From Agriterribacter humi (lineage in GTDB: Bacteria > Bacteroidota > Bacteroidia > Chitinophagales > Chitinophagaceae), in the NCBI RefSeq assembly GCF_009192765.1, contig NZ_VOHQ01000010.1, forward strand, positions 159,520 to 223,519: DNA of 64,000 bases, given 5' to 3'. Made by a program: the position numbers and the translations under genes. Positions 26,212-35,731 of this stretch are shown here, in pieces. A model generated the notes under the pieces. The model saw only the letters and a program-made list of their open reading frames with translations. It was not told the origin of the DNA and ran no database searches. Position 1 is the stretch's first letter, and every line of letters begins with the position of its first letter.

Positions 26212-29200
26212 TTAAGTTTCATCTACAGGAATATTCAGGATCACTTTTGTTCCCATTGCTTCACCATGCTCGTTTTTCATGTCTTCAATTCCAACCGAAG
26301 CATCAAACCCTGCCTGCCGGCTCAGCAACACCAGCCTGCTTTCCGTGAGCTGCATACCCAGTGATTTTCTTGAAGACGCCGTTTTACTTTTCAATTCCTT
26401 TGCTTTCTCCCTCCCTACTCCATTATCCTCAATGATACATTGCAGTATATCATTTCCTTTACGGCTGATATGAACAGATAAACAGCCTTCTGTTGTTTTA
26501 TGCAAGAGCCCGTGCCAGATGGCATTTTCAACATAGGGCTGTATAATCAGCGGTGGTACATATATGCTTTCGGGATACACTTCTTCCGTAAAACTAATAT
26601 CACAGGTGAACTTTTTTTCAAACCGGATGCTTTCCATTTCAATATATAGCCTTAATGCTTCCAGTTCACTGGCCAAGGTAATAGACTTGTTATTGGAATT
26701 ATCTAATATCAATCGTATAAGGCGGGCAAACCTGGTGAGGTACAATGATGCTGTTGCCTGGTCGCTTTTTACAATGTAGCGGTTAATGGAGTTAAGACAG
26801 TTAAAAATAAAATGAGGATTCATTTGGGCCCGTAAAGCCTGCATTTCAGCATCTGCCATTTTTTGCCTTGTATCCATAAGAATGGATTCGGCTCTGGCCT
26901 TTTCGCTATCGGCTTTTGTTTTTATAATTTTATTGGCGCATAGTGAAGCAATGGTGGTAAGTATAGACAAATGTTTTTGCGTAAAAAACCCTTTTTTAGA
27001 ATGCCCGCAATATATAACCCCCCATACTTTTTCATCGGTAATAATGGGAACGGCAATTTCTGAAAAATAAGTGCCGACATTATCCTTATAACGGGGATCC
27101 TTGGTTGTATCATAAACAATTTCAGCCCGGCCTCCTGCAGCCACAGCAGCGGCAATTCCTTTTCCTGTTGTTATCTCAACGGGTTGGCTTGTTGCAGCGT
27201 CTGTCTTGTGTGCCGCTTTTTGCCTTAATACATTCTGCATCCTGTCTGTAGTGTAAATAATACATTCTTCAAAGTGAAGCCTGCTTATGGCATTTTTAAC
27301 GATGTCACGGAGAATAGCGCCTATATCGTTTGTTTCATAAATACTGGATGAAAAATAATTGATTGCCTGCGCTGCTTCAAGCTCATCTTTATGGCTGTTT
27401 ATTTTGCGCCTGTGATTTAAAATCACCCTTGCTGCTATTGCCGCCGCCAGCAGCACACACAATGCAATAAACCACCAGGTCATCCAGAAGGGGTTCAGTA
27501 TCTGGAAAGCCAGTGTGTTGTTTGCTTTTTTCCAGTCAACCTGGTTCAGGCTCGCTTCCATTTCAAGTAGATACTTTCCCGGCGCCAGCGATGAAAAACG
27601 AACAATATTACCATTGCCAATTTCTTTCCATTCTGTATCCAGCCCATCTAATTTATACCGGTATCTCACTTTTTCGGGATTATTGAAATATACGGCTGCA
27701 AATACTACCCCCATTGACCTGTCTGAATAATTGATGGGCCCCAAAGTATCAAACGCATACATGGAATAGTCCATGTTGCCGATCCTCGCTTTGCTGATAT
27801 ACGCTTCAAATGACTGGTAAGGAGCAGAGAATGTTTCGGGCTGCCAGTAATTAATGCCGTTCAATCCCCCAAAATACAGGATGCCTTCCCGGTCCCTGAA
27901 CCAGCTATTGCTGTTAAAGCCATAGCCCTGGATATTATCCGAGCGGTCAAAAAGATTCAATTTTGAAGTATTGGGATCAAAGCGGTAAATGCCATTTTCG
28001 GAGCTGGCCCAAATGATTCCGTTCCTGTCCTGGTAAACTGTATATAAACCTATATTGTCGAAAACAGTGGTAAATTTTTTAGTGGTTACTTTTCCGTTAT
28101 TATAATGGAGGGTGTACAAACCTTTGGTACTTGAAAACAATAGTCCGTTATCCTGCATTATAAAACCACTGAAGCCATGGGTTATTACGTTGCTTGTAAA
28201 ATCCTCGGGTACTTCCAGCAGGTAATTCAGTGATGCATCAAAACAGTATACACCCGTTGTGGTTGCAATCCATACTGTTCCATCCGTTCCCTGGGCGCAA
28301 AAGCTCGCAGATGCATTGCGGATTGCCGGATGATTAAGCCGGCGTAACCGGTATGTTTTTCCATCCAGTACATATACAGCATCCCGTGCAACAATAACAT
28401 GATCGCCATTGAGAAGTGTTATAATATCATTTACAAAATCTCTCTCGCTTATCCGCCGGGTTTCATACGTGTCGTACTCCGGCCGCCTGTATTTTTGTGT
28501 TTTGATATCAAACAGCCACAACCCCTTATTAGTAGGACCAAGTATCAGGTATCTTCCGTCATACACCATTCCTCTTATAGACTCATGGCTTAACCTGCTG
28601 TTATCATCCTTTGCGGGTGGAAAAAGAATCCACTTGCTTTCGGTTTTTTGCCAGCATGCAAAACCATAGCCGGTGGCTATCCACAGATCGCCTCTCTCAT
28701 CCTGTACGATCTTCCGGACATCATTAATGTTGGCAGATATTTCATCATTCATCTGCCTTATCTTAATCAGCCCCATTGGCTGGTTCCTGAAAGCAAAACG
28801 CGCAATTCCATCTGTTGTGGCTATCCATGCATAACCTTCCGTTTCATCGTAAAAAATAAAACTGGCATATTCATTGGTAGCCACTTTTCTGCCATTCAGA
28901 AAAAAATTCTGCTTTAAAAATTGTTTTTTTGCCGCATTGTATTCAAATATACCATCGGATGAAGCCACCAGAAAACGGGAAGGAGAAATGGCTGCCATGC
29001 TTCTTAAGCTAAAGGAACCCCGCATACCATTACCGAGTGTGGCAGTGGTAATTTTTTTTGTTGAAAACTGGTACCATTGCGCCATAGCATACCTTGTGCT
29101 CACAAGCGCACTGTCTTCACTCACGGGATAAATACCGTAAATCCGCCCCCCGGCCAGACTGTCTGTTTTACCCGTTTTAAAATGATAGCGATAAATAAAC

Positions 29201-29754
29201 TCATTATTGTGTACGAACAATACATTTTTGTACAGCACACAAACATCAGTCTCCAGATCAGTGACCGGCTGCGGCAAATTTTCAATTATGGTAAACTGCT
29301 GCGTGGAATGGTTGAATTGAAAAAAGCCCTTATTGGTAAGCAACCAGGTACTCCCATCCGGCAATTCAGTAACAGGCCCCATTTTAAGTCCTTTTTTTCC
29401 GCCTTCAATGGCCACCGGGTTAAAGGTTCCTGTTTTTTCTGAAAAAAGAAATACCTCTTTATCTGAGCAAACCCAAATATGACCTTTCTTATCGCAGAGC
29501 ATACTGTTCACCCTGGGAGAAGGCCGGAAGTTTTGCACTTCTTTCCCGTCAAAGCTCTGAACCTGCGACCGGTATAAGATCCAAAGCATCCCTTTTTGAT
29601 CCTTGTCCATAGATGTTATGGCATCGGGGCGGATGCCACTCGGGTAATCAAAAATCTGGAGATGATACTCTGGCAATTGTGCTTTTGCCACAACAAAAAA
29701 AAGCAAAAGGACTATCGCAACACACACGCTTCGGGTATTAGTGCTCGTTATCAA
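26212..29754 (-). CDS. Giant sensor histidine kinase: propellers, Y_Y_Y, GAF, LytS kinase
   Basis: 1180 residues. Signal peptide to about residue 25 (ending VAKAQ). Two periplasmic reg_prop beta-propellers fill about 30-690 (repeats such as KGHIWVCSDKEVFLFSEK, GTVWIATTTGVYCFD, GIIWASSENGIYRFDP), then a Y_Y_Y domain (VRYRYKLDGLDTEWKEIGNG), one TM helix near 780-800, a GAF domain (about 825-960) and a LytS-type kinase with H981 in NPHFIFNCLNSIN and the N box VENAIWHG. The layout is hybrid-two-component-like but with the LytS rather than HisKA core, and with an added GAF. Confidence 0.9.
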   Translation of the reverse strand: MITSTNTRSVCVAIVLLLFFVVAKAQLPEYHLQIFDYPSGIRPDAITSMDKDQKGMLWILYRSQVQSFDGKEVQNFRPSPRVNSMLCDKKGHIWVCSDKEVFLFSEKTGTFNPVAIEGGKKGLKMGPVTELPDGSTWLLTNKGFFQFNHSTQQFTIIENLPQPVTDLETDVCVLYKNVLFVHNNEFIYRYHFKTGKTDSLAGGRIYGIYPVSEDSALVSTRYAMAQWYQFSTKKITTATLGNGMRGSFSLRSMAAISPSRFLVASSDGIFEYNAAKKQFLKQNFFLNGRKVATNEYASFIFYDETEGYAWIATTDGIARFAFRNQPMGLIKIRQMNDEISANINDVRKIVQDERGDLWIATGYGFACWQKTESKWILFPPAKDDNSRLSHESIRGMVYDGRYLILGPTNKGLWLFDIKTQKYRRPEYDTYETRRISERDFVNDIITLLNGDHVIVARDAVYVLDGKTYRLRRLNHPAIRNASASFCAQGTDGTVWIATTTGVYCFDASLNYLLEVPEDFTSNVITHGFSGFIMQDNGLLFSSTKGLYTLHYNNGKVTTKKFTTVFDNIGLYTVYQDRNGIIWASSENGIYRFDPNTSKLNLFDRSDNIQGYGFNSNSWFRDREGILYFGGLNGINYWQPETFSAPYQSFEAYISKARIGNMDYSMYAFDTLGPINYSDRSMGVVFAAVYFNNPEKVRYRYKLDGLDTEWKEIGNGNIVRFSSLAPGKYLLEMEASLNQVDWKKANNTLAFQILNPFWMTWWFIALCVLLAAAIAARVILNHRRKINSHKDELEAAQAINYFSSSIYETNDIGAILRDIVKNAISRLHFEECIIYTTDRMQNVLRQKAAHKTDAATSQPVEITTGKGIAAAVAAGGRAEIVYDTTKDPRYKDNVGTYFSEIAVPIITDEKVWGVIYCGHSKKGFFTQKHLSILTTIASLCANKIIKTKADSEKARAESILMDTRQKMADAEMQALRAQMNPHFIFNCLNSINRYIVKSDQATASLYLTRFARLIRLILDNSNNKSITLASELEALRLYIEMESIRFEKKFTCDISFTEEVYPESIYVPPLIIQPYVENAIWHGLLHKTTEGCLSVHISRKGNDILQCIIEDNGVGREKAKELKSKTASSRKSLGMQLTESRLVLLSRQAGFDASVGIEDMKNEHGEAMGTKVILNIPVDET

Positions 29755-30067
29755 ATTATTGCTGTATTAGTCTTTAAAGAAACAAATCGCAGGTTTTCCA
29801 ACTCCGAAAAGTAAATGTTTGTTATGTAACCTGCAATATTTTTTAGTATTTAACCTGTTTATTGAGTAATCCGGCAGTTTATAAATTCGCAGTACCATTA
29901 ATTGTAATGGTTTTTCCTGCACTACGGGGTCCAGCTTCATTTTGTCGCCACAAATTCCTCCTTCATCTACCCAATTCCCTGCAGCATGCATATGAAGCGT
30001 AGTTTGCAGCCATACCGGTTCCCTTACCCTGTTTTAAAATAATTTAGTTGAACTTTGAACCAGAGCA
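29755..30067. other. Divergent intergenic region between two LytS/LytTR systems
   Basis: 313 bases separating the starts of two oppositely oriented sensor kinases. It must hold both promoters, but no full TAnnTTTG box at a good distance was found on either strand. No gene or repeat seen. Confidence 0.5.
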
Positions 30068-31069
30068 ATGACACAAAAGAATTCACCATATTTTATTCCC
30101 GGCATACATATTTTTATATGGGCAGTGCTGCTGGCCATACCTGCCATTATGTTTTCCGGCGAAACCGTTATAGGATTACCTGAAAACTTTTTCCTGCTCA
30201 CGAATATCTACAATATAGGATTGTTTTACCTCAACGCGTATATCCTATACCCCCGCCTGTTCAACCGGAAATACTGGTGGTTGTATATGCTTTCCATTGC
30301 AGGCTTGCTTGCTTTTTCATATTATGCAAAGCTGTTCCTGTTAAACCTTAGTCCCGGCTTTCAATTAACAGAACAAAATATACGGGTGATCTTTTTCCCG
30401 CCCGTTCCTTTTTTCATCGCCAGTTTTATTTTTCGCCTGGTGAGTAACCGCATCCGGTTTGAAAAATTAGAAAAAGAAAGAAGAGCGGAACGGCTTAGCT
30501 CCGAACTAAAGTTTTTACGCTCCCAGGTAAGTCCTCATTTTTTGTTCAATATGATGGCCAATATGGTTGCACTGGCACGTCAAAAATCGGACCTGCTGGA
30601 ACCGGCATTAATAAAACTGTCCGACCTGTTGCGCTATATGCTTTATGATTCCAATGAAGAAAAATTTCCGGTAAGCAAAGAAATTGACCTGCTTAAAAAT
30701 TATATTGATCTGCAGCAATTGCGTTTTGGCGAAGATGTGGATGTGAAGCTGGAAATAAAAAACGAATGCCCCGATTGCCTTATTGAGCCCCTGCTGCTGA
30801 TCCCGTTCATTGAAAATGCGTTTAAACACGGTATTGGTATGGTAAAAGATCCTTTCATTTCCATACAACTTGAAGTAAAAGCAAAGCAATTGCTTTTTAA
30901 GATAATAAATAACTATAACAGCAATAATTTCTCGAAAGATAAAAACTCCGGAATTGGCATGGTAAATGTAAAAAACAGGCTGGAGCTGTTGTATAGCGGA
31001 AAATATAAGCTCCAAATCACAGATCAGGACGGGATATATGCTGCTCAATTAAATCTTATGTTGCTATGA
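30068..31069 (+). CDS. LytS-family sensor histidine kinase
   Basis: 333 residues. Four transmembrane helices within about 10-130 (FIPGIHIFIWAVLLAIPAIM, NIGLFYLNAYILY, WLYMLSIAGLLAFSYYAK, FFPPVPFFIASFIFRL), a short linker, the His kinase motif with H157 in SPHFLFNMMANM, and a HATPase with N box FIENAFKHGIG and GIGMVNVKNRLELLY. No periplasmic sensor domain, so the signal is probably membrane-borne. Its stop overlaps the start of the response regulator (ATGA), implying translational coupling. Confidence 0.92.
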   Translation: MTQKNSPYFIPGIHIFIWAVLLAIPAIMFSGETVIGLPENFFLLTNIYNIGLFYLNAYILYPRLFNRKYWWLYMLSIAGLLAFSYYAKLFLLNLSPGFQLTEQNIRVIFFPPVPFFIASFIFRLVSNRIRFEKLEKERRAERLSSELKFLRSQVSPHFLFNMMANMVALARQKSDLLEPALIKLSDLLRYMLYDSNEEKFPVSKEIDLLKNYIDLQQLRFGEDVDVKLEIKNECPDCLIEPLLLIPFIENAFKHGIGMVKDPFISIQLEVKAKQLLFKIINNYNSNNFSKDKNSGIGMVNVKNRLELLYSGKYKLQITDQDGIYAAQLNLMLL

Positions 31070-31767
31070 TGAACTGTATTGCAGTTGATGATGAAAGATT
31101 GGTATTGGATCTTTTGGCCGACAATATCCAAAAAGTACCTTTCCTGCACCTGGTGCAACGCTGCAAAAATGCCATGGAAGCAGCAGACGTGCTGCATAAA
31201 GAACAGGTGGATCTCATTTTCCTGGATATACAAATGCCCGGACTCAACGGGCTGCAATTCATTCAGTCGCTGCAACAGCCACCCATGGTAATTTTTGTAA
31301 CTGCCTATAAAGAACATGCTCTGGAAGGGTTTAATCTTAATGCAGTTGATTATCTTTTAAAACCCGTTTCTTTCGAAAGATTTTTAAAAGCATGCAACAA
31401 AGCTTACGAACTGTTTAACCTTCAGCAAAAGCCAGCAGCAAGGGAAAACCTGCCAGACTATTTCTTCGTTCATGTAGAATACAACCAGGTAAAAGTGAAT
31501 ATCCCCGATATATTGTACATAGAGGGAATGAAAGATTATGTAAAAATATTTCTTGCTTCAGCTTCCCGGCCCATCATCACCAAAATGAGCATGAAGGCGC
31601 TGGAAGAAAAATTATCGCGCTACCGTTTCGCCCGTACGCATAAATCCTATATCGTATCTGCCGACAAAATAACCGCTGTTAAACGCGATCTCATCTGCAT
31701 TGATAAAATTGAATTACCTCTCAGCGAAAGCTATAAAGCCAATGTAGAAAAAATCCTCCCGCTCTGA
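31066..31767 (+). CDS. LytTR response regulator
   Basis: 233 residues: receiver domain with DD at 8-9, D54 in LIFLDIQMPGLNG, T in FVTAYKEHA and K in LLKPVS, then a LytTR domain (DILYIEGMKDYVKIFL, RFARTHKSYIVSADKI). It overlaps the kinase gene by four bases; a second ATG at 31069 is also possible. The TonB receptor gene begins 106 bases downstream and is a likely target. Confidence 0.93.
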   Translation: MMNCIAVDDERLVLDLLADNIQKVPFLHLVQRCKNAMEAADVLHKEQVDLIFLDIQMPGLNGLQFIQSLQQPPMVIFVTAYKEHALEGFNLNAVDYLLKPVSFERFLKACNKAYELFNLQQKPAARENLPDYFFVHVEYNQVKVNIPDILYIEGMKDYVKIFLASASRPIITKMSMKALEEKLSRYRFARTHKSYIVSADKITAVKRDLICIDKIELPLSESYKANVEKILPL

Positions 31768-31845
31768 AGTCTTCGCATTCTCCCAACATATCTATTCATA
31801 TTCCCGGCTCATAGATTCATGAACATGCTGCGCAGTATCGTCAAA

Positions 31846-31853
31846 TATTTTTG
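31846..31853 (+). promoter_or_regulatory. -7 promoter box of the TonB receptor gene
   Basis: TATTTTTG matches TAnnTTTG and is 20 bases before the chosen ATG (31874). No clear -33 element; an activator such as the adjacent LytTR regulator would fit a weak -33, which is inference. Confidence 0.4.
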
Positions 31854-31873
31854 TGGTACAAAACACATGTATC

Positions 31874-34111
31874 ATGAAATCATTCAGCAAAAAACTGGTA
31901 ACCCCTGCCCTGCTGTTAGCCCTAATGGTGATGCAGGCAAATGCCCAAAGCATCATTACCGGAAAGGTGGTCAATAAAAAGGATGAGCCCATTGTTGCAG
32001 CCACCATTGGCATCAAAGGATCCGGCGCAGGCGTAAAAGCCGATTCATTGGGGAACTTTCGTTTATCCACTGCAGAAAAAGGCAACCAAATACTGCAGGT
32101 GTCATCTGTTGGATATGCCGCCAAAGAAACGGGCATATTCATTATGGATTCTGTTTTGCATTTGCGCATTGTTTTAAAAGATGAAGCCAAAGCAATGGGT
32201 GAAGTGGTAATAATCAGTGCCGGCGCATTTGAAGCGAGTGATAAAGCCAAAGGCGCTTCCCTCACTCCTATGGATGCAGTAACCGTTGCAGGCAGTGGTG
32301 GCGATATAGCCAATGCATTGCGTTCCCTGCCCGGCGCACAGCAAATTGGCGAGAAAGAAGGATTATACGTGCGCGGTGGAACCGGTGAAGAAACCAAGCA
32401 GTTTGTTGACGGGTTGCTGCTAAAACAGCCCAATTTTTCAAGCATCCCCGGTTTGCCGCAACCTGCCCGGCTTAATCCCTTTTTATTCAGGGGCATCCTG
32501 TTCAGCTCAGGTGGTTATTCGGCATTGTACGGACAGGCATTGAGCAGTGCGCTGATATTGGAGACCATAGATCTTCCTGAAGAATCATCCATTGGACTTC
32601 ATCTTTTTCCGCAAAGTATTGGCGTTGGTTTGCAGCAGTTGGCCAAAAACAAAAAAAGCAGCTATGGCATCAATACCAGCTATAGCAATTTAAAAGCCTA
32701 TCATTCGGTGATCACACAAAAACCAGACTTTTTTCATGGACCTGAAACCTTTAGTGCAGATGCCAATTTTAGAATAAAGACAAGCGAAGCGGGTATGCTT
32801 AAATTTTATACCAACTACGGGTACAGCCATACCGGTATGAGAAACCCGGATATTGACAGCAGCGACCTGCTTTCTTTATACGAATTAAAAGGAAGGAACT
32901 GGTACAACAATCTTTCTTACAGGGAATCGCTTGGAAAGCAGTGGAAAATAGATGCAGCAATAGGCTATAATTATTACAGGGATGCTGTTAACACGGCATT
33001 GCAAAACGCTAGTAAAGAAAACATCAGTCTGACCGGATACCCGTTTGCTGAGAAAAACACATTCACACATAACCAGTCCCATTTTGCCCAGGGCAGGCTG
33101 GTGTTAACTAAGGGATGGCGTTATAAACAGGCAGTACGTTTCGGAGCGGAATATTTCTACAGCAAAGACAGCTACCTTTTTAATGATTCCGCCGCCCTGC
33201 TGAAAGACAATATAGCAGCCGCATTTGCAGAGGCAGATATCCGGTTAACGCACAGTATAGCAGCAAGGGCCGGACTTAGAGCAGAACATTCTGCACTGCT
33301 GGATCAAACCACGCTGGCGCCACGCATCAGTTTGGCCTACCGGCTGGGCAAAGGAGCGCAATTCAATATGGCCTATGGCATTTTTTATCAGAAACCGGAG
33401 AATATGTATGTGCAGTATTCGGGTGAAACCCATTTCACCAGGGCCACGCATTATATCATCAACTTTCAAAAAAAGGCAGGCAACCGTTTGTTAAGGATTG
33501 AAGCCTATTATAAAAAATACAAAGACCTTATTACAACAATACCCCAAATTAAAAATGAAGGAGATGGTTATGCAGGAGGCATTGAATTGTTCTGGAGAGA
33601 TAAGAAAACCTTTAAAGGATTCGACTATTGGGTGAGCTATACGTATTTAGATACAAAGCGCAGGTACTTAGATTATCCGTATGCGTTACGACCCAATTTT
33701 ACTACACCCCATTCCGCTTTTGTGGCCATCAAGAAATTCTTTCCCGGCATCAGTTTCAATGCAAATCTTTCCTATACCATTGCTACAGGAAGACCTTATT
33801 ACAATATTCAAACCAGCGATGGGCACAGCGTTATACAAGACGAGGGACATACCAATACCTATAATGCCATGAACCTCAGTTTTGCTTATATGTTTTCCAT
33901 TTTCCCCAAATGGAAGCACAGGGATTTCTCGGGGATCGGCTTCGGCATCAACAATGTATTTGGCAGCCGGCAGGTTTTTGACTACCGCTATAGTTACAAC
34001 GGCGTAAATAAAACACCCGTAACACAACCCGCTGCCAGGAGCTTTTATATAGGTCTGTTCATGAGCTTCGGCGTTGACAGAACAGAGGATTTTATTGACC
34101 AGAATTTGTAA
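31874..34111 (+). CDS. TonB-dependent receptor with carboxypeptidase-like N-domain
   Basis: 745 residues from the ATG at 31874, which gives a clean signal (MKSFSKKLVTPALLLALMVM, then QANAQS); a GTG at 31853 is less likely. After the signal comes a CarboxypepD_reg-like domain (IITGKVVNKKDEPIVAATIG, to about 110), the plug (ANALRSLPGAQQIGEKEGLYVRGG near 145-170, and FLFRGILFSSGGYSALYG), then a 22-strand-type barrel to the end. Outer membrane importer. It lies just downstream of the LytS/LytTR pair and starts a run with two further exported proteins. Confidence 0.9.
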   Translation: MKSFSKKLVTPALLLALMVMQANAQSIITGKVVNKKDEPIVAATIGIKGSGAGVKADSLGNFRLSTAEKGNQILQVSSVGYAAKETGIFIMDSVLHLRIVLKDEAKAMGEVVIISAGAFEASDKAKGASLTPMDAVTVAGSGGDIANALRSLPGAQQIGEKEGLYVRGGTGEETKQFVDGLLLKQPNFSSIPGLPQPARLNPFLFRGILFSSGGYSALYGQALSSALILETIDLPEESSIGLHLFPQSIGVGLQQLAKNKKSSYGINTSYSNLKAYHSVITQKPDFFHGPETFSADANFRIKTSEAGMLKFYTNYGYSHTGMRNPDIDSSDLLSLYELKGRNWYNNLSYRESLGKQWKIDAAIGYNYYRDAVNTALQNASKENISLTGYPFAEKNTFTHNQSHFAQGRLVLTKGWRYKQAVRFGAEYFYSKDSYLFNDSAALLKDNIAAAFAEADIRLTHSIAARAGLRAEHSALLDQTTLAPRISLAYRLGKGAQFNMAYGIFYQKPENMYVQYSGETHFTRATHYIINFQKKAGNRLLRIEAYYKKYKDLITTIPQIKNEGDGYAGGIELFWRDKKTFKGFDYWVSYTYLDTKRRYLDYPYALRPNFTTPHSAFVAIKKFFPGISFNANLSYTIATGRPYYNIQTSDGHSVIQDEGHTNTYNAMNLSFAYMFSIFPKWKHRDFSGIGFGINNVFGSRQVFDYRYSYNGVNKTPVTQPAARSFYIGLFMSFGVDRTEDFIDQNL

Positions 34112-34141
34112 ACCACATCTTAAAACAAAAAATACAAAACA

Positions 34142-34801
34142 ATGAAAAAAGCAATGCTATCAGCAGTAACCGTATTGCTGCTGCTCCTAACCGCAACAGC
34201 ACAGGATGCATACAGGCAGCAACTGCAATCGGCAGTATCGCAATTGGATAAAGCCGAAGCGCCAGGCGATTACCAGCAATTGGCCAGACAGTTTGTACAG
34301 CTTGCAGAAACGCAAAAAACAGATTGGCTTCCTTATTATTATGCAGCCTTTTGCAATGCCAAAACCGGCTGGCTGTATGAAAATGATGGGGAGAAAATTG
34401 AGCCATTTGCCAGCAAAGCCGATGAACAAATTAAAAAATCAATTGCGTTGCTGGATACAGCAAACCGCAAAAAGGAATTGTCGGAAATATATTGCGTGCT
34501 CAGTATGATCAATAAGGCAAAGGTGTTTATCAATCCTCAAACTTTCGGTCCCAAATACGGACCGGCCGGCGCACATTATATTCAACTGGCAAAAAAAGCG
34601 AATGCGAATAATCCCCGGGCCATTTACTTAGAAGGATGGGATAAATATTACGCACCCAAAATGTGGGGTGGCGATAAAAAGGCAGCGAAAGCAATGCTGG
34701 AACAATCGCTTCAGCTATTGAATAACAATAAAGTGGATGCAGATGCTACTCCACACTGGGGTAAGAAGGAAGTAGCCGCTTTACTGGGCAGGTACAAGTA
34801 A
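34142..34801 (+). CDS. Periplasmic TPR-like protein
   Basis: 219 residues with a signal peptide (about 1-20, ending TATAQ) and helical repeats of TPR type (AYRQQLQSAVSQLDKAEAPGDYQQLARQF, LPYYYAAFCNAKTGWL, KKAAKAMLEQSLQLLNN). Similar proteins with a Trp/Tyr-rich FGPKYGPAGAHYI-like central part often follow small TonB receptors in this phylum. The role may be assembly or binding of a partner; the function is unknown. It begins 30 bases after the receptor gene. Confidence 0.7.
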   Translation: MKKAMLSAVTVLLLLLTATAQDAYRQQLQSAVSQLDKAEAPGDYQQLARQFVQLAETQKTDWLPYYYAAFCNAKTGWLYENDGEKIEPFASKADEQIKKSIALLDTANRKKELSEIYCVLSMINKAKVFINPQTFGPKYGPAGAHYIQLAKKANANNPRAIYLEGWDKYYAPKMWGGDKKAAKAMLEQSLQLLNNNKVDADATPHWGKKEVAALLGRYK

Positions 34802-34831
34802 ACCATTTTATTAACATTAAAATCTATCATT

Positions 34832-35080
34832 ATGTTTTTTGGAATCATTTTAACCAGGATATTGTTTGTAGCCTGTATGGTGTTTATTATCGGTTATGTA
34901 TTTGGCTCTTTTTCAAAAAAGAGAACACTTACCACTATTACCAGGATAGCTACCATATTAATCATTGTGCTGTTTATTGCGGCCAATGCATTCATGATGT
35001 GTTCCGGCGGAGCGCGGCATGGCAACTGGAGGCACGAACATTACAATGGTCACTACCAGCCCGCTGATACTATAAGATAA
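34832..35080 (+). CDS. Small membrane protein with His-rich tail
   Basis: 82 residues. Two transmembrane helices (about 3-25 and 38-58) are followed by a tail rich in His (HGNWRHEHYNGHYQ). The tail could bind a metal ion. It is the third gene after the TonB receptor with 30-base spacing, so probably co-transcribed. No family recognised. Confidence 0.6.
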   Translation: MFFGIILTRILFVACMVFIIGYVFGSFSKKRTLTTITRIATILIIVLFIAANAFMMCSGGARHGNWRHEHYNGHYQPADTIR

Positions 35081-35155
35081 GGAAGAAAATCTGAAGACCA
35101 CCATATGATCTTTGCATCTTGTTCAGCAGGTTAAATAGTGAGCTATGTTCACAAT

Positions 35156-35189
35156 AAAAGCTGTCTCAAAACAAATGGGGCAGCTTTTT
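35156..35189. terminator. Terminator hairpin overlapping the DoxX stop codon
   Basis: AAAAGCTGTCTC pairs with GGGGCAGCTTTT (with three G-T wobbles) around an A-rich loop, followed by TTC. It closes both the plus-strand receptor unit and the minus-strand DoxX gene. The DoxX stop codon at 35166-35168 lies inside the left arm and loop. Confidence 0.7.
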
Positions 35190-35678
35190 CTGTATCCTTT
35201 CAGGAATATTAACAGGTTCCGGGTCCTTCACTTTTATGGAGGAAAAGTACACCCATCCAATAAAAAAAAGTTGCAGCGGTACCCGGTACCACAAATAACG
35301 TAACCCATCCCCGTTAAACGTTGCGGTTTCCATATTTACGTTGTGCATGGCGGCATAGATGTTTACAGGAAGTATAAAAATAAAAAAAACGATCAGCAAC
35401 CACCCGGTCAGTACCCTGAATTTTGGTAATTGCAGGCCGATTGCAGCCGCTATTTCTACAAATCCTGTAAAATACACCAGCTCCGTTTTGAAAGGAATAA
35501 CTGCAGGCATCATCATCGCCATACCTTTGGTGAACATAAAATGACCGATGGCTGTAAGCACCAGCATTGCCGACATGCCGATCCTGGCCGACAAAGCAAA
35601 TTTATATTCCTTCCGGGTAAGCTTTATAATAAAAAGCGATAATACAAACACCGTGAGCAAAGTGATTTCGATTTCCAT
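35166..35678 (-). CDS. DoxX-like membrane protein
   Basis: 170 residues from the ATG at 35678 (MEIEITLLTVFVLSLFIIKL); a TTG five codons earlier is less likely and an A-rich RBS-like AAAGAT stands before the ATG. Five hydrophobic segments; the central part (ARIGMSAMLVLTAIGHFMFTKGM, LVYFTGFVEIAAAIGLQLP, LLIVFFIFILPVNIYAAMHN) is typical of the DoxX/MauE-like superfamily of redox-linked membrane proteins. Function in this subgroup unknown. Confidence 0.82.
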   Translation of the reverse strand: MEIEITLLTVFVLSLFIIKLTRKEYKFALSARIGMSAMLVLTAIGHFMFTKGMAMMMPAVIPFKTELVYFTGFVEIAAAIGLQLPKFRVLTGWLLIVFFIFILPVNIYAAMHNVNMETATFNGDGLRYLWYRVPLQLFFIGWVYFSSIKVKDPEPVNIPERIQKKLPHLF

Positions 35679-35731
35679 ATCTTTTTTCTGCAAAGCTCTG
35701 CAACTAAAGAAGAAGAAACAATGAACCCGGG

